Shown here piece by piece: positions 44,862 through 55,713 of a stretch of DNA of 64,000 nucleotides. Under the pieces are notes generated by a model. The model was given only the letters and a program-made list of their open reading frames with translations, searched no databases and was not told where the DNA came from. The stretch comes from Leptidea sinapis (Eukaryota > Arthropoda > Insecta > Lepidoptera > Pieridae). Position 1 is the first letter of the stretch. The number at the start of each line of letters is the position of its first letter. The translations under genes and the position numbers were made by a program. The stretch lies in assembly GCF_905404315.1 (NCBI RefSeq), contig NC_066286.1, positions 1,991,501-2,055,500 of the forward strand. The letters are read 5' to 3'.

Positions 44862-45335
44862 AATAGTTTTATTCAAAATATGATTCAAAATCACTAATTG
44901 AACGTCAAAAACTACCACCCATTCAAAAGAGCCTCAGACCTGAAAAGAATGGGCGCAAGAAACTCAGCGGGCTTTTTTTTTAAATATAAAAATATGGATC
45001 ACAATGTGATATCGTACAATTAACATTTATAATTAAAGAGCCTGAGGGTGTTCGCTTTATTCCCAGTCCGTGGTGTCATTAAGAAAATCGTTTATGCTAT
45101 ATTAACCTTTCCCACACAAACGTTTTTTAACAATTCTTTTAAATTTCGCAACACATTTGTTTTGTGCATTTTATGGGATCATACTGTAGAAGCATAAACA
45201 TCGCCCAACAAAAGACTTACTAACTCGACCCAACCGAGTAGTAGGCATAACATGTTTGTTCCTCGTGTTAACATTATGAATGTCACAGTTTCTAGAAAAT
45301 TCCTCAATGTGCTTATGAACATACAGTAATATTAT
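44862..45335 (-). mobile_element. LINE L-A 3' end, minus strand
   Basis: Contains gaatgggcgcaagaaactca, agcctgagggtgttcgcttt, aacgttttttaacaattctt, tcgacccaaccgagtagtag and gttcctcgtgttaacattat, as in the 703-1255 copy. Confidence 0.75.
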
Positions 45336-45834
45336 GCTATTTATTATTAATATACATATTGTAATGCAACATGCGATAGATAGGCGTATAAAATTTGAGG
45401 CGGTGTAATAAAATTTTTATTTTAAAAATATAACAATGATTATTATAATTTATTTATAATAATAAATGACCATATTGTATATTTTTATAACAATCATAAT
45501 CGTACATAATAAATAAGTTATCATTTTAAAGATTGTGATCAAACGGTGGAAAGAAATAGATGATACGAGTACTTACAGATTAACAGTTTCATGGCTAATG
45601 GTTTTATTTCCTTCTATCGACGTGACACACAATGAAGAGACTTCTAGACGATTAGTATTACTGTACGCCTATGATTTCCTTATATAGGTACTCCACAAGT
45701 AAGTTATTACAATTATAATTAGTTTTTTAAGGAATCAATATATTTTATCATATAAATTGTTAATTTACAAATTGTTTATTGTTCAGCTTATCGCGCTATG
45801 AAAGTATAATTTATTTTTTATTAAAGTAGATACC
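45336..45834. other. Unassigned AT-rich spacer
   Basis: No supported feature. Confidence 0.4.
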
Positions 45835-46910
45835 ACAAGCCGTTTACCAGCCACGTAAGCGACGGGGCAGTGGGTGCTAAGAATCCCTGCGCCGGGCAAG
45901 GCTCACCACAAACGAAAACCAGCCCTGGCACCATATACTGTCAAGACCAGAAAGAAGACAAAAAAAAGAAGGACCAACGAAAAGTTTGAGAAACTGGAGG
46001 AAGCTTTGAGCAGACTAGGATGGAATGTTGTGGGGTTATCTGAAGTCCGAAGACAGATTGAGGACTCGACTTCCGACATCTGCTCAACTTCCGGGGGGGA
46101 GACCAACTACCCCAGGGTGGTGTCGGGTTCCTCATCCATAAGTCTGTCGTCAGCAAAGTGACGTTAAGGTTTGGAATGTTTCGACTGTAGCAGCTCACTT
46201 GATACCCAGAACTACCAAACGATATTCGTTGAAGGTCATTCAGGTTTTCGGTCCTACTTCGACATACTCTGACGAGGAGGTGGAGGCCATATATGAGTAG
46301 TGGCGATGAGTGAAGCAGTTATGGAAGTTGGAACGGCCGAGACCAGATGCTGGCTCACTTTAATGATTAGGATGATATCTATACAATGAACTCCTTCTTC
46401 AATAAGCCGGAACTGGATTTGGATTAGTACCAATTGTGCAACTAAAAATAAGATTGACTTCATGAAGAAACAGATACTCCTTGACGTCTCTGTGATCAAC
46501 TCAGTGAAAACTGGGAGTGATCACCGCATAGTAAGAGGCGCATTGAATATTGACGTGGACTAGGAGTTCTTTAACTGACCTTTAACCTGATTAAATTGAG
46601 GGATGTAAGACGCAAATGACCCTCAGTCTCCCGACGATTCTTCCTAGTATAGGCAGTTAAATACAGATCTCCAAGTCATTGACTCGCTATATACGCCGCC
46701 ACAATACAGATTGTGTGAAGGTGGCCATAGAGTGTAACAAAGGCTCCAGAATATTCGCACGGGATTTGTCTATTGGGCAGAGTCAACAAACGAAGCTGAA
46801 GACCGGTGACGGCAGGGTCGTTACATCTAAACCCGAACTTTTGAAGGAAGTCGAGAAGTTATGCAGACTAAACACGTTACAGTGTTCTGGGCGAGTCAGT
46901 AGTTAGTTTA
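45835..46910 (+). mobile_element. RTE-type LINE endonuclease fragment, decayed
   Basis: TNEKFEKLEEALSRLGWNVV then GLSEVRRQ (45968-46055, APE endonuclease motif II area), FLIHKSVVSKVTLRFGM in another frame (46120-46180), VIQVFGPTSTYSDEEVEAIY (46230-46300), TKNKIDFMKKQ and VINSVKTGSDHRIVRGALNI (46440-46555, the SDHR motif). A linker follows to 46900; the RT is absent. Many breaks. Confidence 0.75.
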
Positions 46911-46944
46911 AAAAAGTATTTTATTCAAACTTCGAAACATATAT

Positions 46945-47220
46945 GTGGTTGTAGTTCCTGAAAAGCCTTCCAAGCCACATACATCACATTTTAAGGAATT
47001 CGTGTTTCAAGTTTAATAAATATTAGTGAATTCCATACATGTGGGTTGGGCTACTAAGTCATGATGTCATTTAAAGAGTGACAGAAGGGCTGCCATTTTT
47101 TGTCAGTCCGTTAATTTGAATCACGTGACCAGTTTTGATTTTTTAACTCAACAATTTCGACATGATTGTGGTTTGGAACATTTTTCTAATTACGTCCATT
47201 TAAAGACAGAAAAAAGGTCT
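46945..47220 (+). repeat. Unnamed repeat pair R5, copy 2
   Basis: See the shared blocks with 24179-24400; copy 2 carries an additional segment (gtttcaagtttaataaatat ... catgatgtcattt) between them. Confidence 0.65.
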
Positions 47221-47864
47221 AGTCCGAAGAATGTACTCGTACAACTATTATAACAACCAACAAATAATACGAAAAGACCATCGTTTTGAATTGCATTGAA
47301 GTCAATGCAATTTGAAACTCAGCGATTTCATTTAATATCCGCGTGGAGGCGCATTTAAGGTCCGCGTGGAGTTTACTATTTTGGGCAGCATTTTTTTATT
47401 TTTGCAAATAATACACATACAAACTGCTGCGGATAGCTATAAATTGCTAATTTTAATACATTTTTAAGCTACTTTCTTTTATTTTCCCGCCGTTTGTCGA
47501 AACATACAGATATTTGTACCAAATATAATCAAAATTAAATTTCTAGCTATGCGTGAATTTGTAATTGGACTTCCATACGAACTTTCATCCCCTATTTCAA
47601 ATCCACACAGGTTGAAATTTCAAAAACGCTATTAAAAATTTATTTATTTATTATCAAGTACCGAAATACAAAAATTCAGGGTGTTATCTTCGATAATGAC
47701 TGCCATACAAACTTCCATCCCCAATTTCAACCCCTCCAAGCCTTTTTTTTACAATAAAAGCTAGCCTATATACTTTCCAAACTCTAGTCTGTCTTTGTAC
47801 TGAATTTCATAAAAAAAAAATCTCAAAGGCAGAAGCAACTTCCTGCTGAGATTGAAATATTGTA
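47221..47864. repeat. Spacer with a degraded TGATGCCCG-type repeat
   Basis: 47640-47850 keeps aaaagctagcctatatactt and ttccaaactctagtctgtct blocks. No gene. Confidence 0.4.
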
Positions 47865-48263
47865 TTGTTTATTGATAGATTATATGCAAACGGTGCTAGC
47901 TTGGTGATCTCGGTTGAGTCGAGTGAAGTGATTACTCGCTTCGTTCGAAGCCGAGCTTTTCAGGCGCTCGTTGACACCTCAAGCCTTCAGCTCGCACCCG
48001 ATTGCACAGAAGCCTTTAAGGCTCCAAGCGCATCGCCGGCTCGCTCAGCTTATGCCTTACCGACGCTGACTTCGAGGGCAGAGAACGTTGCTTCAGACAC
48101 AGACATCTTCACCACCGTAGTGAGCTGTAAGAAGAAGAGGAGAATCAAAGCGTCCGGCGTTTCTTCCTCTCCACGGAAATCCAAGCTGTCTCCGTCTATA
48201 TTCGAACGCTTCGGGTTCGACCCTCAAGTTTGGTTAAAACCAAAGGATTTAAAAAACACATAA
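47865..48263 (+). CDS. Hypothetical 132-codon frame, Ser/Ala-rich with basic C-terminus
   Basis: The frame is GC-rich against very AT-rich flanks (48290 onward), which suggests coding origin. The N-terminal half is Ala/Ser/Pro-rich (FKAPSASPARSAYALPTLTS); the C-terminal half is basic (SCKKKRRIKASG, SSSPRKSKLSPS) and ends FERFGFDPQVWLKPKDLKN. I recognise no domain. It could be the N-terminal (gag/ORF1-like) part of a retroelement or an exon of an unknown gene. No splice signal or start context clearly fixes its start. Confidence 0.35.
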   Translation: MFIDRLYANGASLVISVESSEVITRFVRSRAFQALVDTSSLQLAPDCTEAFKAPSASPARSAYALPTLTSRAENVASDTDIFTTVVSCKKKRRIKASGVSSSPRKSKLSPSIFERFGFDPQVWLKPKDLKNT

Positions 48264-48630
48264 TTGACCTAAATAAGTAAATATTCCATAACATTAATTC
48301 GGAACAACCTGTTAGTAGTAGCCACGAGCTAGTGAAGGCTGTGATACCTACTTGTCCCACGTAGACGGGTAGCACCCACGTTAGAGTGATTAAAATTTGT
48401 TTTTTTTAATATATAATATATTTGTTTGAGAATATCTACCGTTTACTTGAATGTTAGGATTTTTTTATGATTGCGGTTTAGTAGTTTTACCTGTGTTTTC
48501 ATTTATTATCTGAAAAGGGGTGCACTTAGGGGTAGATATCTATATTGGTTTTATGGTAAAAGTATTTATTTACTTAAGGTATTAAACTTATCTATGATAC
48601 TTGCTAAATTACTATATTTAATGGTTCTAC
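48264..48630. other. Unassigned AT-rich spacer
   Basis: No supported feature. Confidence 0.4.
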
Positions 48631-48685
48631 TGGTGAGTACGCGGATCTCTACTATTAATTGGTTATAATGGTTAAAATGGTTACT

Positions 48686-48728
48686 CGGGCCGGTCCTGTA
48701 ATGGTCAATGGTAACCAGGACCGGCCCG
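48686..48728. repeat. Perfect 13-bp GC-rich inverted repeat with 17-nt loop
   Basis: cgggccggtcctg (48686-48698) pairs exactly with caggaccggcccg (48716-48728). An outer pair agtacgcgg near 48635 and ccgcgtact near 48745 lies around it. Confidence 0.75.
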
Positions 48729-48779
48729 ATCAGTGGTCACCCGCGTACTGCCTTACTAAAGGCAACACATGGTTTTATT

Positions 48780-49239
48780 ACAATTAATTTTATCTACTAA
48801 GCAATATTTGTAATATAATGCTGTTCGATGGATTTACTTCGAACATTGTCTTCATTGTAGCGACATCCTGTATAAGAGAGGGCAAACGAGCAAGAGACGA
48901 GATAGGATGTGGTGAAGTAAACGTGCTTGGACATCGAAAACATCAGAGGTCAAAAGATGCGTTGCCGATCTTGTGGTGGGATACTGCCGCGCTAAGTTTG
49001 ATGTTCTGCAGCCGGAAATTGATTACATTAAGTGGCTCGATGTCAATAACTTATGTGTTGTACTCTATGTTCATCAGTCATAATATGTGAATCAGAATCT
49101 TTTTTATTGAAATTTGCGGTCTATTTTCCTCAACTCTACGTCTTCCGCTTTGCGTGATTTTCAAGCCCTTGGGAACCCAGTGAGAATTGGTAAACTTAAA
49201 GCCAATATTTGTATTTATTCACTGGTGGGTGTAGAACTT
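48780..49239. other. Unassigned, possible LINE scrap
   Basis: A 90-codon frame 48818-49090 has no motif. Confidence 0.35.
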
Positions 49240-49345
49240 TTTTTTATGATAGTAAGGGACGAGATGAGCAGGAAGTTCAGCCCATTACAATGCAGGGCCG
49301 CTCAGAATTCTTGAAAAACCCAAAAATTCTGAATGGCACTTCAAA
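49240..49345 (+). repeat. R1 repeat, left-part fragment
   Basis: agtaagggacgagatgagca, cccattacaatgcagggccg and attctgaatggcact. Confidence 0.6.
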
Positions 49346-49624
49346 TGTGCTAGTCAAGGAATAAATGAATGGTTACTTAATAATGTTTACGGAGCTAAGA
49401 CTAAACACAGAATACTTAGATTCACAGAATCTTACTTTACATAGCTTATTCTAACAAAGAGAGTCATAATACTTATTTCACAGAAAGTAAATTGTTACAT
49501 CAGCAATATTGTTTCCAGAAGGTTCGTGTAGGTATCTACGACTTGTTGCTATGCTCTACTTTGGCTCACAAAGCATAAATCTATAGGGTGAGCACCCTTA
49601 ACTCATTCGTTATACTCGTACAGT
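49346..49624. other. Unassigned spacer
   Basis: No supported feature. Confidence 0.35.
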
Positions 49625-49745
49625 AATTTCAGACCGAAACACAATAATGCTTACACATTACTGCTTCACGGCAGAAAAAGGTGCCGTTGTGATACCCATA
49701 ATCTAGCCGGAATCCTAGTCCTGTGCACAGGAGCCTCCCACTGGT
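49625..49745 (+). repeat. R1 repeat, right-part fragment
   Basis: cagaccgaaacacaataatg, aaaaggtgccgttgtgatac and gcctcccactgg. Confidence 0.6.
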
Positions 49746-49869
49746 GTCCTCGAGATGCTTTCAACACAAAGGCGTCGAAGAAGCATACATATGGACTCGA
49801 AAATCATAATCAAGGCATGTGGTGGGGCTCGAACCAAGAATGACAGGCAACGGTCCCAGCCCTTACGAC

Positions 49870-50172
49870 ATAGACGCTCACTGAAAATAGATGGCTTTAT
49901 TATGGGTACCACAACGGCGCCTATCTCTGCCGTGAAGCAGTAATGTGTAAGCATAACTGTGTTTCGATCTGAAGGGCGCCGTAGCTAGTGAAATTACTGG
50001 GCAATTGAGACTTAACATGTTATGTCTCAAGGTGACGAGCGCAATTGTAGTGCCACTCAGAATTTTTGGGTTTTTCAAGTATCATAAGCGGCACTGCATT
50101 GTAATGGGCAAGGCGTACCAGTTACAATCAGCTGAACGTCCTGCTCGTCTCATCCCTTATTTTCATAAAAAA
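49870..50172 (-). repeat. R1 repeat, reversed copy ending just before exon E
   Basis: gggtaccacaacggcgccta, tctgaagggcgccgtagcta, gtgaaattactgggcaattg, ggcactgcattgtaatgggc and cgtcctgctcgtctcatccc, ending with tattttcataaaaaaata. Confidence 0.72.
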
Positions 50173-50192
50173 ATATGATCCTTGATGCGCAG

Positions 50193-50352
50193 GTTTCGCT
50201 GAGTGGCGCTGGTATTGTGACCCACACAGCCCCATCGTACGATGAACAACGAGCCAGTCCTGCCCTACTGACGCGTCACACCGGAACTCCTGGAGGACGA
50301 AGCGTAAGGGATGATGGCTATTGCTCTGCAAGTAGTACTCCCAGAGCATTCG
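50193..50352 (+). CDS. Exon E, candidate coding exon of the SLC6 gene N-terminus
   Basis: A 160-bp open exon (53 codons plus one base) starts at gatgcgcag (acceptor AG 50191-50192) and ends at ttcg|gttagt. It follows exon D in phase 0 and joins exon F in phase 1. The product is rich in Ser, Thr, Gly and Arg, with THTAPSYDEQR, RHTGTPGGRSVRDDGY and SASSTPRAF, and looks disordered with many phospho-acceptors. GC content is clearly above the flanking DNA, as expected of coding sequence. The acceptor lacks a good pyrimidine tract, because a dispersed repeat ends only about 20 bp upstream. No homologous family is recognised. An alternative reading is that exons A-E belong to another gene and only F-H to the transporter. 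Confidence 0.62.
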
Positions 50353-50394
50353 GTTAGTATTTTTATTAAATAAATTAAATTAGTAAATAAATTT

Positions 50395-50540
50395 TATGAA
50401 TGATGCGGAACTCAAACCCGCGTCTCTCGGTTTCCTTCCGAGCGCTCCTACCAACTGAGACAATTGCTTAAGTGACGCATGGTTCGTAAATCTTGGTATG
50501 TTTTGTTCAAATCTCAGTTTGTGGCTTCATCTACAGGAAA
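50395..50540 (-). repeat. tRNA-derived SINE (family S2), minus strand
   Basis: gatgcggaactcaaacccgc (B-box side) and taccaactgagacaattgct (A-box side), then tttgttcaaatctcagtttg. It starts about 40 bp after the exon E donor. Confidence 0.62.
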
Positions 50541-50584
50541 TTTTATTGAAGTAGGCGTTACTTTGCGGAAATCTATAATTATCC

Positions 50585-50745
50585 AAATGTTTTGAGTCTC
50601 GTGGGAGAGTTTGGCGAGTCAACACCGCCTGCGGATGCCTCGTGTAGAGGCGAAACACGTGTCGAATTGTTAAAAGACAAATATTGGCGGTTTATTCCGC
50701 CAGTATTTGTTTCGCCACTAAAGAAAACTCAAAATATTTGGATGT
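50585..50745 (+). mobile_element. MITE-G (AAACACGTGTCGAATTG), copy 1
   Basis: gagtttggcgagtcaacacc, gtgtagaggcgaaacacgtg, tgtcgaattgttaaaagaca and aaagaaaactcaaaatattt. Shared with 52090-52215 (reversed) and 53670-53875. Confidence 0.6.
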
Positions 50746-51119
50746 TCATCTACAGGATCTGCTCTACAGTTGATAACCTACTTAACCCCAAAAATTGCAT
50801 AATAAGAAATTATTCTTATGTCAAATTAATAGTTATTTTTTCAAAAGTGTTTCTTAAGCATCGGAATTCTAATATTTTTATTCAATGCAAATGCTGTTTG
50901 AAAATCATTTTTGTACGTCAAATTCTACCTTTTCGAAAGATTATTAGCATGCATTCGAAAGACTAGCTTATAACCTGACAAGAACTGGCGTTAAAAAATT
51001 AGAAGGCCTCTTTATTTAAAAAAAAATTGAATAACACGTTATAATTTACCCAATTTCCAAAGTATCGTATCACCAGTGGGAGAATTTTTTGCACAGGATG
51101 CAGGCTCGATGGATATCAA
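50746..51119. other. SINE S2 tail and unassigned spacer
   Basis: catctacaggatctgctcta and cagttgataacctac match the S2 tail; 51060-51115 resembles the reversed R1 end. The rest is unassigned. Confidence 0.4.
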
Positions 51120-51330
51120 ATTGTGTTTATACATCTAGGTAGACTGTGACAGCTGTGAAAACATCGAAAAAAATGAGGTTGACTGATACCCTCTATTTGG
51201 AATAATGCACGCACACTAACACAAAGTGACATACATATCGCGAGTGTAAGAAGTGGCTTTTCACGCACACTAAGGTAATAAGCCTAGCCTGTTTTCATTG
51301 GTTGTGTAGAACGGAGCGTCTTACTGTTCT
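51120..51330. repeat. TACATCTAGGTAGACT repeat
   Basis: tatacatctaggtagactgt, gcacgcacactaacacaaag and cttttcacgcacactaaggt; relative at 31350-31500. Confidence 0.4.
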
Positions 51331-52060
51331 ATCCATATAAATTATATGTGGTATATATTGCTTGGAGATTTATTTGGATCAAAAATCGGGCGTCACGGTG
51401 TTGGTATCCACCATAGCTAGCTTGAAGACGTCTGCGACTTCTAAATGAGCGCTCTACTGATGGACAATAATAACTAACTTCAATCACGTCACCGACAGTG
51501 ACGTACACAGTGACAACTTCAAACACACTTTGAAAGATGACGTTCGCCATAAGTTCAGCCCAATACACAGAGTAGAATATAATCATACAGGCCATATTAC
51601 TTTTATATTCTAATTCTCCGACATACATATGTTTTTTCTTTAAAATTTTCTCTAAAGTATTTCGTAGCACCTATCTTATAAACAGAGCGACTATCTCCTC
51701 CTACAAAGTAAAAACTAGGATGCCGCAGTCGCTCGTCCTACCGCATCGCTGCGGTGTATATTTGAGCGAAGCCAGGTAGACTAAGTCTGTGTACAAAAAC
51801 AAAATTAATCCAAACAAAACAATAAAAAGAAACTTTTGGAATTTTGCGCCATATTTAAACATGAGGAATTAGCGCCTTATTTGGTCAATCATGTTTGTTT
51901 TTAATTATAATAATTGAAGCAAGTCGAAGTTCAAAATTCTGTCTCGACAATAACCTAGAAAATATCGAAAGCTTTCTATGAGTTCAAAAATTTTTAAAAT
52001 CGGTCCAGAAATGGTCGAGGAACAATTTAACATAGAAATCAATTGGAGTCACCTGGTGGG
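51331..52060. other. Unassigned region with a 113-codon minus-strand frame
   Basis: Frame 51670-51329 shows hydrophobic and basic blocks (ERSFRSRRRLQAS) but no recognised domain or splice context. Confidence 0.35.
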
Positions 52061-52089
52061 AGCTCTCCTAGCTTCGCTCCGCTCAATAA

Positions 52090-52215
52090 TCCAAATGTGT
52101 TGAGGTTTCTTGAGTGTTAATTTTGCCAATATTCGTCTTCAAGCAATTAGAACGTGTTTCGCCTCTACAGGAGGAATCCTCAGGAGGTGTTGACTCGCCC
52201 AACTCTGGCACGAGA
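52090..52215 (-). mobile_element. MITE-G copy 2, reversed
   Basis: atccaaatgtgttgaggttt, attagaacgtgtttcgcctc and ggaggtgttgactcgcccaa. Confidence 0.58.
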
Positions 52216-52779
52216 CTGGTAACAACGAAAGTAATAGTTAATAATTATTAATATCGGCTGCAGGCTTCTTTTGTACTCATCCGCATTGAAATAAATAATA
52301 GCTAAAGCATAGAGTAAACTATAAAGCATTTAACTCCATAGTCAAGGGTCGGTACACAAATTGAAAGAGAATAGAAGTCAGAGCTCTTGTCGTAGTTATT
52401 GCTACTTCACAACAATACTTCACTCCGAGACTTGACTGTTATTTACTTAGCAGTCCTCTCTGTACTTTATTGTTCCCTGGTACTTGCGGTAATAAACGTT
52501 CAGTCCTTAAGTACTTAAGTACTTTAGAATATAGTTACAAATTTTAATTTGTAGGGTCTGTCTGTATTTTTTGTCAGTGATAAAATATATCGGTTTTATG
52601 ATCCGTTGGTATAGTTTTAAGACTTTTGTACTTCACAAGTTCGGCGTCCGGTTTTGATTGGTAAAGTTAGATGCAACCTATATACAAAAAAATTTATTTA
52701 AACAGTCAATTCTTTATTAATTTTTATTAAATATTAGGTATTTAAAACGCTTTTCAAACAGGATTCCTATATTGTATGT
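52216..52779. other. Unassigned spacer
   Basis: No supported feature. Confidence 0.4.
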
Positions 52780-52990
52780 AGTACTATCAGACGGAACCCG
52801 AGAGTTCGAGGGTTTGAATCCCGCATCGTTCAGTGAGGGATATCACTTTAAAAAGAATAAAATGCCTACATTTGAAAGAGCGACATCTCAAGTCCATTTC
52901 ATAATATGCAATTATTAGGGTTGAGCAGGTTATCAACTGTAGATGGAGAGCCACAACCTGAGAGTTGAGTTGAACAAGTCATAGCTCATT
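52780..52990 (+). repeat. tRNA-derived SINE (family S2), plus strand
   Basis: B-box-like gagggtttgaatcccgcatc, then ggttatcaactgtagatgga and ccacaacctgagagttg. The A-box half is lost. Confidence 0.6.
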
Positions 52991-53387
52991 TACGAACCAT
53001 GCATCACTCATGTATGTCCTATGCTATGCTATCGTTGTTGACGCCTGCCTTAATAACGAAGAACACGAGTTTTATTACTTATTTTTGAAATTATTATTAT
53101 AAAGTTATTTCAGTATTCACACTATTAAGGCTGTTCGGAGAATGTCTGTTTATAGAAACTTTTGTTTGAAGGTCACTTAAGGGTTTCATGGAATCCCAAC
53201 AAACTTGAAGTTTCCAGCGAAGTGTATATTATATATATCAGGAAAATCGTGTTTCATTACTTGCAGTTGTTATGTTTTCAACTATTCATTGTAGAACCAT
53301 GTACAGATACTACCCCTTTTATTGACTGAAGAATTCTCAAGGCATTTTACTCAAAAATAGCTAATACATATTTAACTATTAATTTAA
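52991..53387. other. Unassigned spacer
   Basis: No supported feature. Confidence 0.4.
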
Positions 53388-53525
53388 ATACTTGGGCCAC
53401 TGGGTCACTGAAAATTTTAAGTGATAATGTTGACATCGATAGGGAACGTAGGTCGCTGGCTGTTCGCTGTAACATGCTGGCTCGCAGGTTTGCACGGTGT
53501 ACGAAATCAGTAAGGATTTTTTGAG
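53388..53525 (+). mobile_element. LINE C-terminal scrap
   Basis: Plus-strand reading GHWVTENFK, DNVDIDRERRSLAVRCNMLA then RRFARCTKSVR is a familiar C-terminal block of Jockey/CR1-type RTs. The minus-strand ORF over it is a shadow. Confidence 0.65.
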
Positions 53526-53669
53526 GATTTTTAAGGTTTATTGCCAACCTTTCTACACCTGCACCTAATATATAATTCTCCTGCGTTTGTTAGTGGTCTC
53601 CTATTTTCAAATTTAACTCGTGTGTACAGAAAATTAAATGAAGTAGTCGTTACTTTGCGGAAATCCATA

Positions 53670-53875
53670 ATTATCCAAATGATTTGAGTTTTCTTTAGTG
53701 TTAATTCCGCCAATGTTTGACTTTAAACAATTCGAAGCGACACTAGTCTCGTGCCAGATTTTGGCGAATCAACACATCCTGAGGATGCGTCGTGTAGAGG
53801 CGAAACACGTGTCGAATTGTTTAAAGACAAATATTGGCGAAATAACAATAAAGAAAACTTAAATCATTTGGATAC
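53670..53875. mobile_element. MITE-G copy 3 with about 60-bp terminal inverted repeats
   Basis: Left arm atccaaatgatttgagtttt...aattccgccaatgtttgact...aaacaattcga is mirrored by right arm tcgaattgtttaaagacaaa...tattggcg...aaagaaaacttaaatcattt. The central part holds gtgtagaggcgaaacacgtg. Confidence 0.68.
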
Positions 53876-54215
53876 GTGTGTACAGGACAATGTCTGTCGG
53901 GTCTGCTGGTTATTTATAAGTTTCAATCAATCAATCAAATTCTTTACTTACGTATGAACTTGGTATGTTACGATGGTACAATATTACAGTTCCACATCAT
54001 ATTCCGTTTCAATTCAATCGAAGGTCATCTGATAATTTATTATTACAGATTAAAAAAAAATCAATAAAAAAATAAATAGTGTAATTCACTAATTGTTTTT
54101 TCTTATTCGGGCGGGAACGGCTCGTTTATTATAAATACTAGTTTGGGCATCAATATTAATAAGTCAGTAAAGATGAAAGTAAAAAACAAAAAAAATGTAA
54201 GTATGAAATTGCTAG
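53876..54215. other. Helitron-end scrap and AT-rich spacer
   Basis: acaggacaatgtctgtcggg at 53882 recalls the type 3 Helitron end; cgggcgggaacggct at 54109 recalls the 31743 terminus. No gene. Confidence 0.4.
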
Positions 54216-54628
54216 GTACTTCTAATAGAACCTACATGGTTTGAGATTTTTGACTAAAACTTTTTATGTAGTTCTTCTTTTAAAATATGCAACATTCGAT
54301 TTTCAACTTTCAATTGTTTGCTTTATTCAGCTTAGACAAGAAAGATGGATACTTAAAAAATTCGAGTGATTTTTGTATACGAGTTCCGACTCGGAAGTAA
54401 CGCGGCAGAAACAGCTGGCAATATCAATGTTGCGTTTGGAGAGGGGACTCGTCGTTCGTGATGGAAACGTTGATTTGAAGAAAGAACCACGTATAAGACC
54501 GCCCACACTGGTGAATAACAATGAATTGAAACAGATAGTGAAAGCTGATCCGAGCCAAACTACCCAGGAATTAGCAGCATGGTTACCTTACCAACAATGT
54601 TGATTAAATAAATAAAGAATTAACAAAA

Positions 54629-55713
54629 AACAAACGACTTGAAGAACACTATTCCAAAGCAATAGATATTATATGCACTAAAAAGTATAAAAATAATTGC
54701 GTATTTTTATACAATCTAATTAATTAATCTAATTCTAGTTACGATTATTGATATTTTTGGAATCGGTGTCCTTCCACCGCGACCCGCTCTCGCCTCCTCA
54801 CGACTCAAGCACATCTCACCTATAACTGTATAACCTATACAGGATGTCCCAAAGTTATGGGACATGAAGGGAAAGCACCTTAAATATCGAAGATAGGCTG
54901 TTTTACCGAAAGAAGACTTTATGTTATTTTTAAAAGTTAGTAATTCTGCATTCAAAGATTTTCTAAAAAATACTTGCCTCGTCTGGGAATCGAACCGACT
55001 TAAATGTAAAAAAAAACACCCCTACTCTTATGATGCCAATCGAAAGAATGGCCAAAAACTAATAAATCTTCTTAAGTAACATAGTATTTTAAAAGAAAGT
55101 AGTCAATTAAGTGGGTATTTTTTTATAAATTAATTAATTAAATGCTCAAAATGTGATCCCTCTTGTCTTACGCAAATCGCCAATATTTTAATGAGTCCAC
55201 TGCCTGTTGATTTTCTTATCATTTTATGGTAAATACTCGACATGATATGGCACAATTCTGTTTGTAACTCGCCCACGTTCTCGTATCGCTTTTTGTATAG
55301 CATATCTTTCACGTCTCCCCGAAAAAAAAAATCTAATGGTGTAAGGTCCGGGGATCTGGCCGGCCATCTAATCGGTCCATTCGTACCAATCCAAGTAGGA
55401 AAACATTCATTTTCCGTTCTTCCTTTCTTTTAAAATACTATGTTACTTAAGAAGAGTTATGATTTTTGGCCATTCTTTCGATTGGCATCATAAAAGTAGG
55501 GGTGTTTTTTTTTACATTTCAGTCGGTCCGATTCCCAGACGAATCAAGTAATTTTTAGAAAATCTTTGAATGTAGAAATACTAACTTTTAAAAATAACAC
55601 CAAGTATTATTTCAGTAAAATAGCCTATCTTCGATATTTAAGGTACTTTCCCTTCATGTCCCATGACTTTGAGACACCCTGTATATGTAGTTACAAACCT
55701 ATCTTGGATGACC
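54629..55713 (+). mobile_element. AACCGACTTC-type MITE half copy, interrupted
   Basis: 54629-54837 (ttgaagaacactattccaaa, cacgactcaagcacatctca) and 55684-55713 (tgtagttacaaacctatctt) are contiguous in the intact copy at 19541-19940. Confidence 0.65.
54838..55683 (-). mobile_element. Long-TIR Tc1/mariner-superfamily element, 846 bp
   Basis: About 262-bp inverted repeats (54838-55099 and 55423-55683) start TACAGGATGTCCCAAAGTTA, with TA on both sides (54836-54837, 55684-55685). Between them the minus strand reads IRWPARSPDLTPLDFF (about 55375-55325), then DVKDMLYKKRYENVGELQTE and CVRQEGSHFEHLIN: the C-terminal end of a DDE transposase with the SPDLxPxDFFxWG motif bearing the third catalytic Asp. 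W of FFxWG is replaced by Arg. The N-terminal DNA-binding and first two catalytic regions are gone, so this is an internally deleted non-autonomous derivative. Confidence 0.82.

Noticed and set aside
45903..46198. Minus-strand frames at 45903-46198
   Set aside because: Antisense to the recognisable RTE endonuclease fragment.
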